DNA of 64,000 nucleotides from Treponema sp. UBA4873 (lineage in GTDB: Bacteria > Spirochaetota > Spirochaetia > Treponematales > Treponemataceae): assembly GCA_002399405.1 (NCBI GenBank), contig DHDP01000018.1, positions 187,339 through 251,338 on the forward strand, read 5' to 3'. The translations under genes were made by a program, and so were the position numbers. Positions 33,969-42,464 of this stretch are shown here, piece by piece. Position 1 is the stretch's first letter. Each line of letters begins with the position of its first letter. Under the pieces are notes generated by a model. That model did no database searches. It was not told the DNA's origin and worked only from the letters and a program-made list of their open reading frames with translations.

Positions 33969-35201
33969 ATGGTAACTTGCAGTATGGAAAGAATGGAAGA
34001 CAAAATCAGGACGTTCAGCCGTTTCGGCGATACGGGGCACGGAGGAATAACGCGTTTTTCGCTTTCGCCGGAAGCCGTTATGGCGCGCAATGAAATAAAG
34101 CGCCGTATGGAAAAGCTGGGGCTTACCGTAAAAACCGACGATGTCGCGAACATGTACTGCACGCTGCCCGGAACTGATCCCGACGTCGGCGCCATTATGG
34201 CGGGAAGTCACTGCGATTCCGTCAGGCAGGGCGGGAATTACGACGGCATACTGGGCGTTATGACCGCCATGGAAGCGGTCGAGACAATCGTTACTGAAAA
34301 GATCCCGCATAAACATCCTGTCACTGTCGTCGTCTGGACGAACGAGGAAGGTGCGCGCTTCGAACCTGCGATGATGTGCTCCGGCATTATCTGCGGAAAA
34401 TTCGATAAGGCGAAAATGCTTGCGACAGAGGCAAAGGACATACCGGGATACACATTCGGACAGGCGCTCGAGGAATCGGGGTTCAAAGGCTCCGAGGCGA
34501 ACCGCATCGATCCGAAAAAGACGACCGGACTTCTTGAGCTGCACATTGAACAGGGACCTGTTCTGGAGAATGCGAAAAAGGACATCGGAGTCGTCGAAGG
34601 CGTCTGCGGCATGATTAATTACGAGTTTACGTTCAAGGGGCAGGCCGACCATGCCGGCACGTTCCCGATGAAACTCCGCAAGGATGCGCTTTTCGCGGCG
34701 GCAAAAGCGCTGCTGTATCTGCATACGGAATTCGACAAACTCGACTCGAAACTTGTGTATACGACGGGAAAAATCAGCTGCCACCCGAACATCCACACAA
34801 TCATTCCCGATGAAGTAAAGTTCACGCTCGACGCGCGCCATCAGGATCCTGAAGTTCTGAAGCAGTGCCTCGACATTATTAAAAAAATGCCGAAGGAAAT
34901 CGAACGCTGCGAAGTGAGTTACGAGGAAGCGTGGTCGCGCAAAACGGTAAAATATTATCCGGAATATATCGACGACGTCGAAAAGGCTGCGAAGGAACTC
35001 GGATACAGCAGCATGCGCATGTATTCCGGCCCGGGGCACGACGCGCAGTATCTGTGCGAGATTATTCCGACGACGATGATTTTTGTTCCGAGCATCGGCG
35101 GGCACAGCCATTGTGAACTCGAGTTTACGCCGGTTGAGAACTGCTGGAAGGGTGCAAACGTTCTGCTTCATACGATTCTCGAAATCGACAAAACCAAATA
35201 A
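33969..35201 (+). CDS. M20-family amidohydrolase, beta-ureidopropionase / allantoate amidohydrolase type
   Basis: 410 residues, start at 33969 behind ACGGAGG. Zinc ligands appear in MAGSHCDSVRQGGNYDGILGV (His, Asp), VWTNEEGARF (Glu pair) and HSHCELEFTP (His); LLELHIEQGPVLE and DHAGTFPM are family hallmarks, with a lid domain between. HyuC/AllC-type enzymes hydrolyse N-carbamoyl amino acids. In this operon the substrate would be N-carbamoyl-beta-alanine (or the methyl analogue), releasing beta-alanine, CO2 and ammonia. Confidence 0.9.
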   Translation: MVTCSMERMEDKIRTFSRFGDTGHGGITRFSLSPEAVMARNEIKRRMEKLGLTVKTDDVANMYCTLPGTDPDVGAIMAGSHCDSVRQGGNYDGILGVMTAMEAVETIVTEKIPHKHPVTVVVWTNEEGARFEPAMMCSGIICGKFDKAKMLATEAKDIPGYTFGQALEESGFKGSEANRIDPKKTTGLLELHIEQGPVLENAKKDIGVVEGVCGMINYEFTFKGQADHAGTFPMKLRKDALFAAAKALLYLHTEFDKLDSKLVYTTGKISCHPNIHTIIPDEVKFTLDARHQDPEVLKQCLDIIKKMPKEIERCEVSYEEAWSRKTVKYYPEYIDDVEKAAKELGYSSMRMYSGPGHDAQYLCEIIPTTMIFVPSIGGHSHCELEFTPVENCWKGANVLLHTILEIDKTK

Positions 35202-35228
35202 CAGGTAAATACAGAAGAAATTATTATG

Positions 35229-35283
35229 ACCGGAAAAGAGATTCATAATTGCAGACAGGGAGCTGCATCCTTTTCCGGTTTTA
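35229..35283. terminator. Terminator between the amidohydrolase and pucR-like genes
   Basis: ACCGGAAAAG (35229-35238) pairs with CTTTTCCGGT (35270-35279), with an inner GCAG/CTGC stem and TTTT behind. It lies between convergent genes and can serve both directions. Confidence 0.75.
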
Positions 35284-35312
35284 ATATTGTAGTTTGACGG
35301 GACTGCGGGTAT

Positions 35313-36503
35313 TTACAATTTCCTGTTCAGGAATTTTTTTATGTACAGCGCCGTTTGAACGAGACTGCGGGTGTCGCCGTCGGAAAGGTCCGTTCCCAGC
35401 GTTTCTTCAATTTTACGAATCCGGTAGACGACAGTGTTCCGGTGGTTTGCGTTTTCATCGGAAATCTTCTGGATGTTTCCCCCGTACTTTAAATAAAGTT
35501 CCAGCGTTTTCAGGTAGTCGGCGCGTTTGTCTTCCGCAAACACATTCAATTTTCCCAGCGTATCTTCATACATCTGTTCCAGAACCTTTCTGTTTTTAAC
35601 TTCGACTAAAATCTTGAAAAAACCAAGCGAATCGTATCTGCCGACCGAATTAACCGAATCGGTCAGTTCCATCGCGTAAAGCGCATGATTGTACATGTCC
35701 GGCAGTTCCTGCTGATTTTTGCAGCTGTCCGAAAGCGACGTCTTTTTTCCGTAAAAATATTTATCGTTAGCGGCTATACGTGCTATTTCATACGCCGATT
35801 TTTCAAAATTTTCTTTTAAAATATAAATTACTTTCTGATTGTGTACGAAACCCGCATAGCTGTTTACCGGCAGACTCAGTTTCGGATTGAAGGAAAAAGT
35901 TACGTAGCGTTTTATCTGTTCAATGTCGTTATTAAAGCGCCCCATTTCAATTTCCAGAAGCACCACCGCAAATTCCTTCGCATCATGGAACGGTGTGTTT
36001 AAAATCTGATTCGGATCCAGGCTTCCCGGGGTAAAGATTGCGGTATAGAAGAAATTTTCAACTGAAAAAGCATTCTGCCTGTCCGTTGCCAGCATGTTGC
36101 CCACTTCCTGCATGACATCGATTGTATGGATTTCCCACGGCATTGTAAAAAGCGGGAAGGAAAGTTCATCGCACAAATCGATAATCTTTTGAGGAATTTC
36201 ATGTATATATTTCCCCGTGTTGATTATAAATCCCGATGCGCTGTGCTTTTCAAAATTGTCGATGAAGGTTTTTAAAAACTGCGTGAGATTTTCCGATTCA
36301 TCGCCTTTGTTGTCCTGCTGACGTTCGAAGTTGACGCCGAGCGTAATGGCGAGTTCTCCTCCTCTGATATATTCTATGGTTGAAGAGTCTTCCGTGTAGT
36401 AAATCCAGCTTATCGCCCTGTTTAATCCTTTTTTTCCGGCTATGAGCGTGAGCTTGTATTTGTTTTTAATGATATGGTAAACGGATTCTACTGAAAGGGA
36501 CAT
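35313..36503 (-). CDS. PucR-family transcriptional regulator
   Basis: 396 residues. The N-terminal PucR-like ligand domain reads SVESVYHIIKNKYKLTLIAGKKGLNRAISWIYYTED and RGGELAITLGVN; the middle is a GGDEF-like helper region without catalytic residues; the C-terminal HTH_30 reads LKTLELYLKYGGNIQKISDENANHRNTVVYRIRKIEETLG. PucR proteins control purine and related nitrogen catabolism; this one sits between the uracil operon and the divergent aminotransferase-alcohol dehydrogenase operon and is the obvious regulator of both. Shine-Dalgarno AGAGAGG. Confidence 0.88.
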   Translation of the reverse strand: MSLSVESVYHIIKNKYKLTLIAGKKGLNRAISWIYYTEDSSTIEYIRGGELAITLGVNFERQQDNKGDESENLTQFLKTFIDNFEKHSASGFIINTGKYIHEIPQKIIDLCDELSFPLFTMPWEIHTIDVMQEVGNMLATDRQNAFSVENFFYTAIFTPGSLDPNQILNTPFHDAKEFAVVLLEIEMGRFNNDIEQIKRYVTFSFNPKLSLPVNSYAGFVHNQKVIYILKENFEKSAYEIARIAANDKYFYGKKTSLSDSCKNQQELPDMYNHALYAMELTDSVNSVGRYDSLGFFKILVEVKNRKVLEQMYEDTLGKLNVFAEDKRADYLKTLELYLKYGGNIQKISDENANHRNTVVYRIRKIEETLGTDLSDGDTRSLVQTALYIKKFLNRKL

Positions 36504-36671
36504 CTTTACCTCTCTGTTTTGGTTGTTTTATACAAACAATTTTATAAAAATTTGGTGAAAATGACAATGTACACGGCACACGATTATTGTAGACTTGATG
36601 CTATCATATGATTGATGGAAACGAGGCGGAAAAAGACGGACCCGGCCACCAATACGGAGGAAAATTACAGT
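36504..36671. promoter_or_regulatory. Divergent pucR-like / aminotransferase control region
   Basis: A 168-bp AT-rich gap. The dyad ACAAT (36563-36567) and ATTGT (36584-36588), with a 16-bp centre, is a candidate regulator site. No strong sigma70 promoter was found on either strand, which is compatible with an activator-dependent promoter. A GGAGG (36656-36660) lies 11 nt before the aminotransferase ATG. Confidence 0.35.
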
Positions 36672-37997
36672 ATGACACCAAAAGAAATAGCTGAAGTGCA
36701 GACATCAAATGTTCTGCTCGGATGGAGCAAACAGGGCGGACTTAATCCGACTGTCGTCGACCATGCAGAAGGAATTTACATTTACGACACTGAAGGCAAA
36801 CGCTATGCGGATATGTCTTCCGAGCAGGTGAACGTAAATGTCGGGTATGCAAATAAGGAAATGGCCGAAGCGATTAAAGCGCAGCTTGACAAATTCGCAT
36901 ACGTTCAGGGTTCATGGGGCGTTGAAGCCCGCGCAGAGCTTGCAAAATCGATTATCGACCGTCTTCCCGACTGTTTCGGGAAAATCTTCTTCACAAACGG
37001 CGGTGCGGACGCCAATGAAAATGCAATCAAGATAGCCAGAATGTACACAGGCCGTTTTAAGGTGATGAGCCAGTACCGCTCGTATCACGGCTCGACGTTC
37101 GGCGCGGGAAACCTGACAGGTGAACCGCGGCACTTCGCTCTGGAACCGGCGATTCCGGGATTCATTCATTTCCGCGGCCCGTATTCGTATCAGGAAAAAA
37201 TCAGGTTCGCTTCGGAAGATGAAGAATGCGAATACTACGTTGAAAAGCTACGCGAGCAGGTGATTTTTGAAGGCGGCGACAGAATCGCCGCAATCATCCT
37301 TGAAACGGTCATCGGTTCAAACGGAATCATCATTTATCCGAAGAATTACCTCAAAGGCGTCCGCAAAATCTGCGACGAATTCGGCATCATGATGATCTGC
37401 GATGAAGTAATGTCCGGCTGGTACCGGACGGGAAAAATGTTTGCCTACATGAACTTCGACGTAACGCCGGATATCATTTCCTTTGCAAAAGGCGTAAACT
37501 CAGGCTATATTCCGCTCGGCGGCTGTATTGTTAAAAACGAAATTGCCCATTTCTTTGACGACAAATTCTTAAGCTGCGGATTAACATATTCCGGTCATCC
37601 GCTTGCATGCGCGGCCGGCGTAGCCTGCCAGGAATTCTATCTTAAGAACGACATTGAAGGGCATGTTCAGAAAGTCGGGAAACACCTCGGAAAACTTCTG
37701 GAAGATTTGAAGACAAAGCATCCGTCGGTCGGTGACGTCCGCTACATCGGATTGTTCAGCGGCGTTGAGCTTGTAAAAGACCGTGCGACGCGCGAACCGC
37801 TCGTTCCGTGGGGACAGGATCCGAAAGGAATCATGGGCACAGTCGTAAAAGAGCTTAAGAACCGCGGCTTCTTTACATATACGCACGAAAATGTCATCAT
37901 TGTTGCACCGCCGCTTATCATCACGGAAGCGCAACTTGACGAAGAACTTGCGAAACTTGATGAAGTTCTCTCGATTGTAGATAAGAAATACATCTAG
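36672..37997 (+). CDS. Class III aminotransferase, beta-alanine:pyruvate type
   Basis: 441 residues. PLP-dependent fold type I: FTNGGADANENAIKIARMYTGR (phosphate loop), YRSYHGSTFGAGNLTG (aromatic stacking), MMICDEVMSGWYRTGK (Asp for the pyridine N) and ISFAKGVNSGYIPLGG, where the Lys forms the Schiff base; TYSGHPLACAAG closes the site. Followed by an alcohol dehydrogenase, it most simply converts beta-alanine plus pyruvate or 2-oxoglutarate to malonate semialdehyde. Start at 36672 chosen over an in-frame ATG at 36612 because of GGAGG, though spacing is long. Confidence 0.87.
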   Translation: MTPKEIAEVQTSNVLLGWSKQGGLNPTVVDHAEGIYIYDTEGKRYADMSSEQVNVNVGYANKEMAEAIKAQLDKFAYVQGSWGVEARAELAKSIIDRLPDCFGKIFFTNGGADANENAIKIARMYTGRFKVMSQYRSYHGSTFGAGNLTGEPRHFALEPAIPGFIHFRGPYSYQEKIRFASEDEECEYYVEKLREQVIFEGGDRIAAIILETVIGSNGIIIYPKNYLKGVRKICDEFGIMMICDEVMSGWYRTGKMFAYMNFDVTPDIISFAKGVNSGYIPLGGCIVKNEIAHFFDDKFLSCGLTYSGHPLACAAGVACQEFYLKNDIEGHVQKVGKHLGKLLEDLKTKHPSVGDVRYIGLFSGVELVKDRATREPLVPWGQDPKGIMGTVVKELKNRGFFTYTHENVIIVAPPLIITEAQLDEELAKLDEVLSIVDKKYI

Positions 37998-38024
37998 GGC
38001 GTTCGGACTTGTAAGGAGGTTTCT

Positions 38025-39179
38025 ATGTTTAATTTTACTACTGCGCCGCGTACGATTGTCGGAGAAGGCGCTCTTGAGCAGGCAGCTCCGTATCTTAAGG
38101 CGTTCGGAACGAAAGCGCTGATTGTAACGGGAAAAATCATCACAAAAACCGGACTTGCCGGTCAGGTTCAGAGCGTGCTTAAAGGTCTCGGCATAGATTC
38201 TGTCGTATACAATGATTTGCCGGGCGAACCGGATGATTTGATGATTTATGCCGGTGTAAAAATCTTTAAGGAAGAAAAGTGTGACTTTATCATCGGTTTG
38301 GGCGGCGGAACGCCGCTTGATACGGCAAAAGCCGTTGCCGCTATGGCCGTTCTTCCCGGTAAATTAATCGATTATTTCGGAAAAGAAATGAAAGGTGATT
38401 TTGCACCGCTTGTTCTTATTCCGACAACGGCGGGAACAGGTTCTGAAGTTACAAGATATTTTGTGTATACGGATACTCCTACGAACTCAAAGCTTTTGTT
38501 GAAAGGTGATGCGCTTCTGCCGAAAATCGCAGTCGTTGATTACACCTACACAATCAGCGCGCCTGCTTCAATTACGGTGAACACCGGGATGGATGCGCTG
38601 GCACACGCTGTCGAAAGCTATACGTGCCGCAAAGCGAATCCCGTTACGGATATGTTCTGTCTTGATGCCGTGAAACGAATTTTTAAATATCTCCCGATTG
38701 CTGCGAAAGACGGAGCAAACAAAGAAGCACGCGAAAATATGTCTTTGGCGGCATATGAAGCGGGAGTCGCAATCAACACGTCGCCTACAACGATTGTGCA
38801 CGGCATGAGTCGTCCGATAGGCGCTGTATTCCACGTTCCGCACGGAATTTCAAACGCAATGCTTATTGTCGAGTGTCTTCGTCCGGTGCTTGAAGGCTGT
38901 TACGAACGGTTTGCGCGTCTCGGAATTGAAATCGGTGTTTCAGACGAAAGCGACGGGCCGAAGACCGGTGCGGAAAAATTCCTCGGAGCTCTTGAATCTC
39001 TTACAAAGGAATTGAAAGTTCCGACTCTGCGCGAATACGGTCTTGACCTTGAAAAATTTGCCGCTATGGAAGATAAAATGGCGACCGATTCTCTTGCGTC
39101 GGGAAGTCCTGCAAACTGCTGGAAGATTCTGACAAAAGAAGAAGAAATCAGAATTTATGATATTTTGAGAAGCAGGTAA
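38025..39179 (+). CDS. Iron-containing alcohol dehydrogenase, probable 3-hydroxypropionate dehydrogenase
   Basis: 384 residues. Group III ADH motifs: IIGLGGGTPLDTAKAVA (nucleotide loop), IPTTAGTGSEVTRYFVYTD, and metal ligands in GMDALAHAVESYTC and GMSRPIGAVFHVPHGISNAM (Asp/His...His...His). It begins 27 bp after the aminotransferase stop with TAAGGAGG. Reduction of malonate semialdehyde to 3-hydroxypropionate would regenerate NAD(P)+ and end the pyrimidine pathway; this substrate is inferred from context. Confidence 0.87.
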   Translation: MFNFTTAPRTIVGEGALEQAAPYLKAFGTKALIVTGKIITKTGLAGQVQSVLKGLGIDSVVYNDLPGEPDDLMIYAGVKIFKEEKCDFIIGLGGGTPLDTAKAVAAMAVLPGKLIDYFGKEMKGDFAPLVLIPTTAGTGSEVTRYFVYTDTPTNSKLLLKGDALLPKIAVVDYTYTISAPASITVNTGMDALAHAVESYTCRKANPVTDMFCLDAVKRIFKYLPIAAKDGANKEARENMSLAAYEAGVAINTSPTTIVHGMSRPIGAVFHVPHGISNAMLIVECLRPVLEGCYERFARLGIEIGVSDESDGPKTGAEKFLGALESLTKELKVPTLREYGLDLEKFAAMEDKMATDSLASGSPANCWKILTKEEEIRIYDILRSR

Positions 39180-39223
39180 ATTGTATATTTGAATCATTCG
39201 GACTATTCCCTGCAGGTAAGCCC

Positions 39224-39238
39224 TGATATAGTACAGAC
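39224..39238 (+). promoter_or_regulatory. Extended -10 promoter of the nitrilase gene, leaderless candidate
   Basis: TG-A-TATAGT (39224-39232) ends 6 nt before the ATG at 39239; no Shine-Dalgarno is seen. Confidence 0.5.
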
Positions 39239-40063
39239 ATGAATACAGAGATGAATGTTGCGCTTGTTCAGATGAAGTGCAGAACCGGTAATGACGAAAA
39301 CATGGCAGTTGCACTTGGCAAATGCAGGGAGGCTGCAGAGAACGGTGCAGACTTTGTCGTCCTTCCTGAAATGTTCAGCTGTCCGTACAAAACTTCAAAC
39401 TTCCCGGTGTATGCACAAAAGACTGGTGGAAAAAACTGGCAGCTTTTGAGTGCAGCGGCAAAGGAGCTGGGGATATATCTTGTTGCCGGGTCGATGCCGG
39501 AAGAAGACGGAGGGAAGATTTATAATACCTGCTACGTCTTTGACCGGAACGGAAAACCGATCGCCAGGCACCGGAAAATGCATCTTTTTGACTGTGATCT
39601 GCCGACGGTTCAGTTTCACGAAAGCGAAACACTGACAGCGGGAAATGCAGTGACCACATTTGATACTGAATACGGAACAGCAGGTTTGATGATCTGCTTT
39701 GATATCCGGTTTCCGGAATTGAGCAGACTGATGGTTGACAAAGGCGCACAGTTCATAATTGTTCCGGCAGCCTTTAATATGACGAGCGGTCCGAACTGGT
39801 GGGAACTGATGTTCCGGACGCGGGCGGCAGATAATCAGGTGTACATGATCGGCTGTGGCCCTGCGCGTGATGAAAAAGCGTCGTATGTTGCATGGGGCCA
39901 TTCGATCGTCGTCGATCCGTCCGGTAAAGTTCTTGCTCAGCTCGATGAAAAGGAAGCGATACTGTATTACGATCTGGACGTAGCAAAGGTCGATGACTAC
40001 AGAAATCAGTACAGGATTCTGAAAGCCCGCCGGCTTGATCTCTACAGGTTATGGGAAATCTAA
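39239..40063 (+). CDS. Nitrilase-superfamily amidohydrolase, omega-amidase (Nit2)-like
   Basis: 274 residues with the Glu-Lys-Cys triad: FVVLPEMFSCPY (Glu), IARHRKMHLFDCDLP (Lys) and GLMICFDIRFPELSR (Cys). The wording FPEMFSCPY, KMHLFD and RAADNQVY matches omega-amidases that hydrolyse 2-oxoglutaramate or 2-oxosuccinamate. In this locus it could also act as a second carbamoyl hydrolase. It seems to have its own leaderless promoter, 59 bp after the alcohol dehydrogenase gene. Confidence 0.85.
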   Translation: MNTEMNVALVQMKCRTGNDENMAVALGKCREAAENGADFVVLPEMFSCPYKTSNFPVYAQKTGGKNWQLLSAAAKELGIYLVAGSMPEEDGGKIYNTCYVFDRNGKPIARHRKMHLFDCDLPTVQFHESETLTAGNAVTTFDTEYGTAGLMICFDIRFPELSRLMVDKGAQFIIVPAAFNMTSGPNWWELMFRTRAADNQVYMIGCGPARDEKASYVAWGHSIVVDPSGKVLAQLDEKEAILYYDLDVAKVDDYRNQYRILKARRLDLYRLWEI

Positions 40064-40495
40064 AAAAGTGTCATAAAAAGAGAAACCGGGACGGCTGTAT
40101 AATCTGCGGTTCATCGTGTGTGAAACCGGGCACGGAAACGTATACGTATCTCTGTTTGTTACAGCTCCGGCACAGTGCAGGAATGCAGGAACAAACCGTT
40201 CACATGTGTGTCCCTATACAGTGCTGCGGGCGTACTCAATTCACTACCGGTTTTGCATTACCCGCCGGCAGGGATTGATACTCACAAAGATATATTCAAT
40301 TTTCAGGCTTTTCATACTGCGTTTCCCCTGTCAACAGGCCTGTTTCTATTGACATTTTTCTCTGTTTTTTTTACCGTATGAGAACGATAGACGATGCCGT
40401 CCGGAAGAGGAAGGTATTGTCTCCTCCGGCAAACAGCACCCTCTCTGAGAACTTCAGCGGGGGCTTCGATAAAGATATGCTATCTGGAGGTTTTT
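40064..40495 (+). promoter_or_regulatory. Control region of the D-amino acid / 5-oxoproline operon
   Basis: 40064-40326 holds nothing I can name. Then comes CCTGT-CA-ACAGG-CCTGT (40327-40343), three half-sites including the 12-bp palindrome AACAGGCCTGTT (40333-40344), a candidate operator. TTGACA (40349-40354), 17 nt and TACCGT (40372-40377) give a weak promoter. The ~110-nt leader can form a CCGGA/TCCGG hairpin (40401-40405, 40425-40429) and AGATA-TGC-TATCT (40473-40485) directly against the Shine-Dalgarno GGAGG (40486-40490). Confidence 0.45.
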
Positions 40496-41353
40496 GTGAA
40501 GAACGTAGGGTATTTTAACGGAAAAACGGACCTTATCGAGAATATGAGCATTCCGATGATGGACCGCGCAGTATATTTCGGAGACGGTGTGTACGACGCG
40601 ACGTATGCGGCAAACCGTGTTATTTTCGAACCTGATTTTCATATAGATCGTTTTTATAACAGTCTCAAGGCGGTGGAAATTCCGTTTACCCTTTCAAAGA
40701 CGGAACTTCGCGCGGAGCTGCAGAAGTGCATCGACCTCATGGACTCAAGCGGAATTGTGTTTGTCTACTGGCAGGCGGACCGCGGAACGTCGATGCGCAA
40801 TCACGCATTTCCCGACTGCAAGCCCAATTTGTTGATTTACATCGTTGAATCTTCCCTTACCGACCTCCGTAAACCGTATAAAGTGATTACGGTCGAAGAC
40901 ACGCGTTTTCTGCACTGCAACATAAAGACGCTCAATCTGCTGCCGAGCGTTCTTGCGGCACAGCGGGCTAAGGAATCGGGATGCAATGAAGTGATATTTC
41001 ACCGGGGAAACCGCGTTACCGAATGCGCGCACAGCAACGTGAATATACTCAAAGACGGAACGTTCATTACGCCTCCTCTCGACAATCTTATCCTTCCCGG
41101 AACGACGCGCAGGCATTACCTTGAAATATGCAGACGGATCGGCGTGTCGTCCTGCGAAAGAGAGTTCACGCTCGATGAAGTTTTTGCTGCTGACGAAGTG
41201 ATGATAACGAGCGCCGGCACGCTCGGTGTGCCCGTCAGCGAAGTCGACGGCAGAAAAGTCGGCGGAAAAGCTCCTGAATTGCTCCACCGGCTGCAGAAAG
41301 CGGCAGTCGACGACTTTATTGCAGAGACAGGTTTCACTCCTGACATTCTGTAG
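40496..41353 (+). CDS. Class IV aminotransferase, D-amino acid transaminase-like (GTG start)
   Basis: 285 residues; start is GTG at 40496, 5 nt after GGAGG. Fold type IV PLP motifs: MMDRAVYFGDGVYDATYA at the N-terminus, HCNIKTLNLLPSVLAAQRAKESGCNEVIFHRG with the catalytic Lys, VTECAHSNVNIL, and ITSAGTLGVPV. The spacing K-T-L-N-L-L and the SNV segment match D-amino acid aminotransferases more than branched-chain ones. With a D-glutamate cyclase-like gene next, D-glutamate is the likely product or substrate. Confidence 0.85.
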   Translation: MKNVGYFNGKTDLIENMSIPMMDRAVYFGDGVYDATYAANRVIFEPDFHIDRFYNSLKAVEIPFTLSKTELRAELQKCIDLMDSSGIVFVYWQADRGTSMRNHAFPDCKPNLLIYIVESSLTDLRKPYKVITVEDTRFLHCNIKTLNLLPSVLAAQRAKESGCNEVIFHRGNRVTECAHSNVNILKDGTFITPPLDNLILPGTTRRHYLEICRRIGVSSCEREFTLDEVFAADEVMITSAGTLGVPVSEVDGRKVGGKAPELLHRLQKAAVDDFIAETGFTPDIL

Positions 41354-41363
41354 GAGGCGGCCT

Positions 41364-42464
41364 ATGACGGAACGGGAACTCTCTGAATACAACGTCGGTG
41401 AAAATCTCGACCAGCTCATGAATCTTGACCCGCGCGGATACGGAGTCTGCCGCGTCCTGTATCCTGCTTCGCGCAATTATGCAGGCGGGCCGGTTGCCAT
41501 GCATGCGGCAAAAAAACTGTATGAACTGCTCGACGGCAAACCATCCGATACGATTGTGTATGTAATGACGGGATTTATTCTTCGGCCGCATCTGCAGCCG
41601 GAAACGGACGGGATTACGGGCGCTCTGCTGTTTGTACGCGCTCTCATACAGGCATTCGGCGTTACCCCTGTAATGGTCATCCCCGAAAAAAATAAACCTG
41701 CCGTGCTCAACTGCGCGCCTCTGCTCGGTCTTCACGTATACGACGACATTGAAACGGCGCGCGGTCTGCCGCTGTCGTTTGCGTATACGGTTATTTCCGT
41801 CGACCAGGCGGAGGCCGACGCTCAGATTAATAAGCTTCTTGCGGGCGCAAGACCGGCAGCGGTGTTTTCGACTGAAACGGCCGGTGCAAATATAAGCGGT
41901 GAATATCACAATGCCGTCGGCGTGAATATGACCGGAATAGAAGCGAAGCAGGACAATCTGTTTTCAGGTATGCAGAAACTCGGCGTTCCGGCATTTGCAG
42001 TAGGCGATCTCGGCAATGAAATCGGCATGGGAACGATTGAACCGCACATACGGCAGTTTATTCCGTATACCGGCGGGAAAGGAACGTTCACCGGCTGCAA
42101 ATGCGGATGCAATACGGGAATCACCGCGGCCACGAAAGCGGACTTTCTTGTTACCGCCACAGTTTCGGACTGGGGTGTATATGCCGTGATTGCAGCTCTC
42201 GCGTTCATTCTCAAGAATATCGCGATCATGCACGATGCCGAAACTGAGGAAATGGTTCTCAGAGAATGCTGCCTGAGCGGAATGGTCGACATGACGGGTT
42301 CGCTTCTTCCTGCAATAGACGGATTCAGCGTAGAGATAGAAAAACAGATTGTCGCTCTCATGCGGTCGACCGTTGAATACGCGCTGAATTATTCGTCGGA
42401 AACGTGGTTCAAGGCGGTGCTTGAAAAGGGATTTTATGAGCCGGCAGTGTTTCGAAATTATTGA
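41364..42464 (+). CDS. DUF4392 protein, D-glutamate cyclase-like
   Basis: 366 residues; start at 41364 behind TAGGAGG. The segments VYVMTGFILRPHLQPETDGITGALLF, STETAGANISGEYHNAVGVN, VGDLGNEIGMGTIEPHI and the Cys-rich GCKCGCNTGI are typical of DUF4392, the C-terminal domain of mammalian D-glutamate cyclase (DGLUCY). That enzyme forms 5-oxo-D-proline from D-glutamate. The N-terminal domain of the mammalian protein (UPF0317/DUF1445) is encoded separately at 44247. It overlaps the PxpBC gene by 29 bases. Confidence 0.8.
   Translation: MTERELSEYNVGENLDQLMNLDPRGYGVCRVLYPASRNYAGGPVAMHAAKKLYELLDGKPSDTIVYVMTGFILRPHLQPETDGITGALLFVRALIQAFGVTPVMVIPEKNKPAVLNCAPLLGLHVYDDIETARGLPLSFAYTVISVDQAEADAQINKLLAGARPAAVFSTETAGANISGEYHNAVGVNMTGIEAKQDNLFSGMQKLGVPAFAVGDLGNEIGMGTIEPHIRQFIPYTGGKGTFTGCKCGCNTGITAATKADFLVTATVSDWGVYAVIAALAFILKNIAIMHDAETEEMVLRECCLSGMVDMTGSLLPAIDGFSVEIEKQIVALMRSTVEYALNYSSETWFKAVLEKGFYEPAVFRNY

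Noticed and set aside
33915..35246. 443-codon frame antisense to the M20 amidohydrolase
   Set aside because: Shadow frame lacking any family motif.
40384..40495. TPP riboswitch, because of CTGAGA at 40445
   Set aside because: The other conserved TPP blocks are absent and the downstream genes are not thiamine related.
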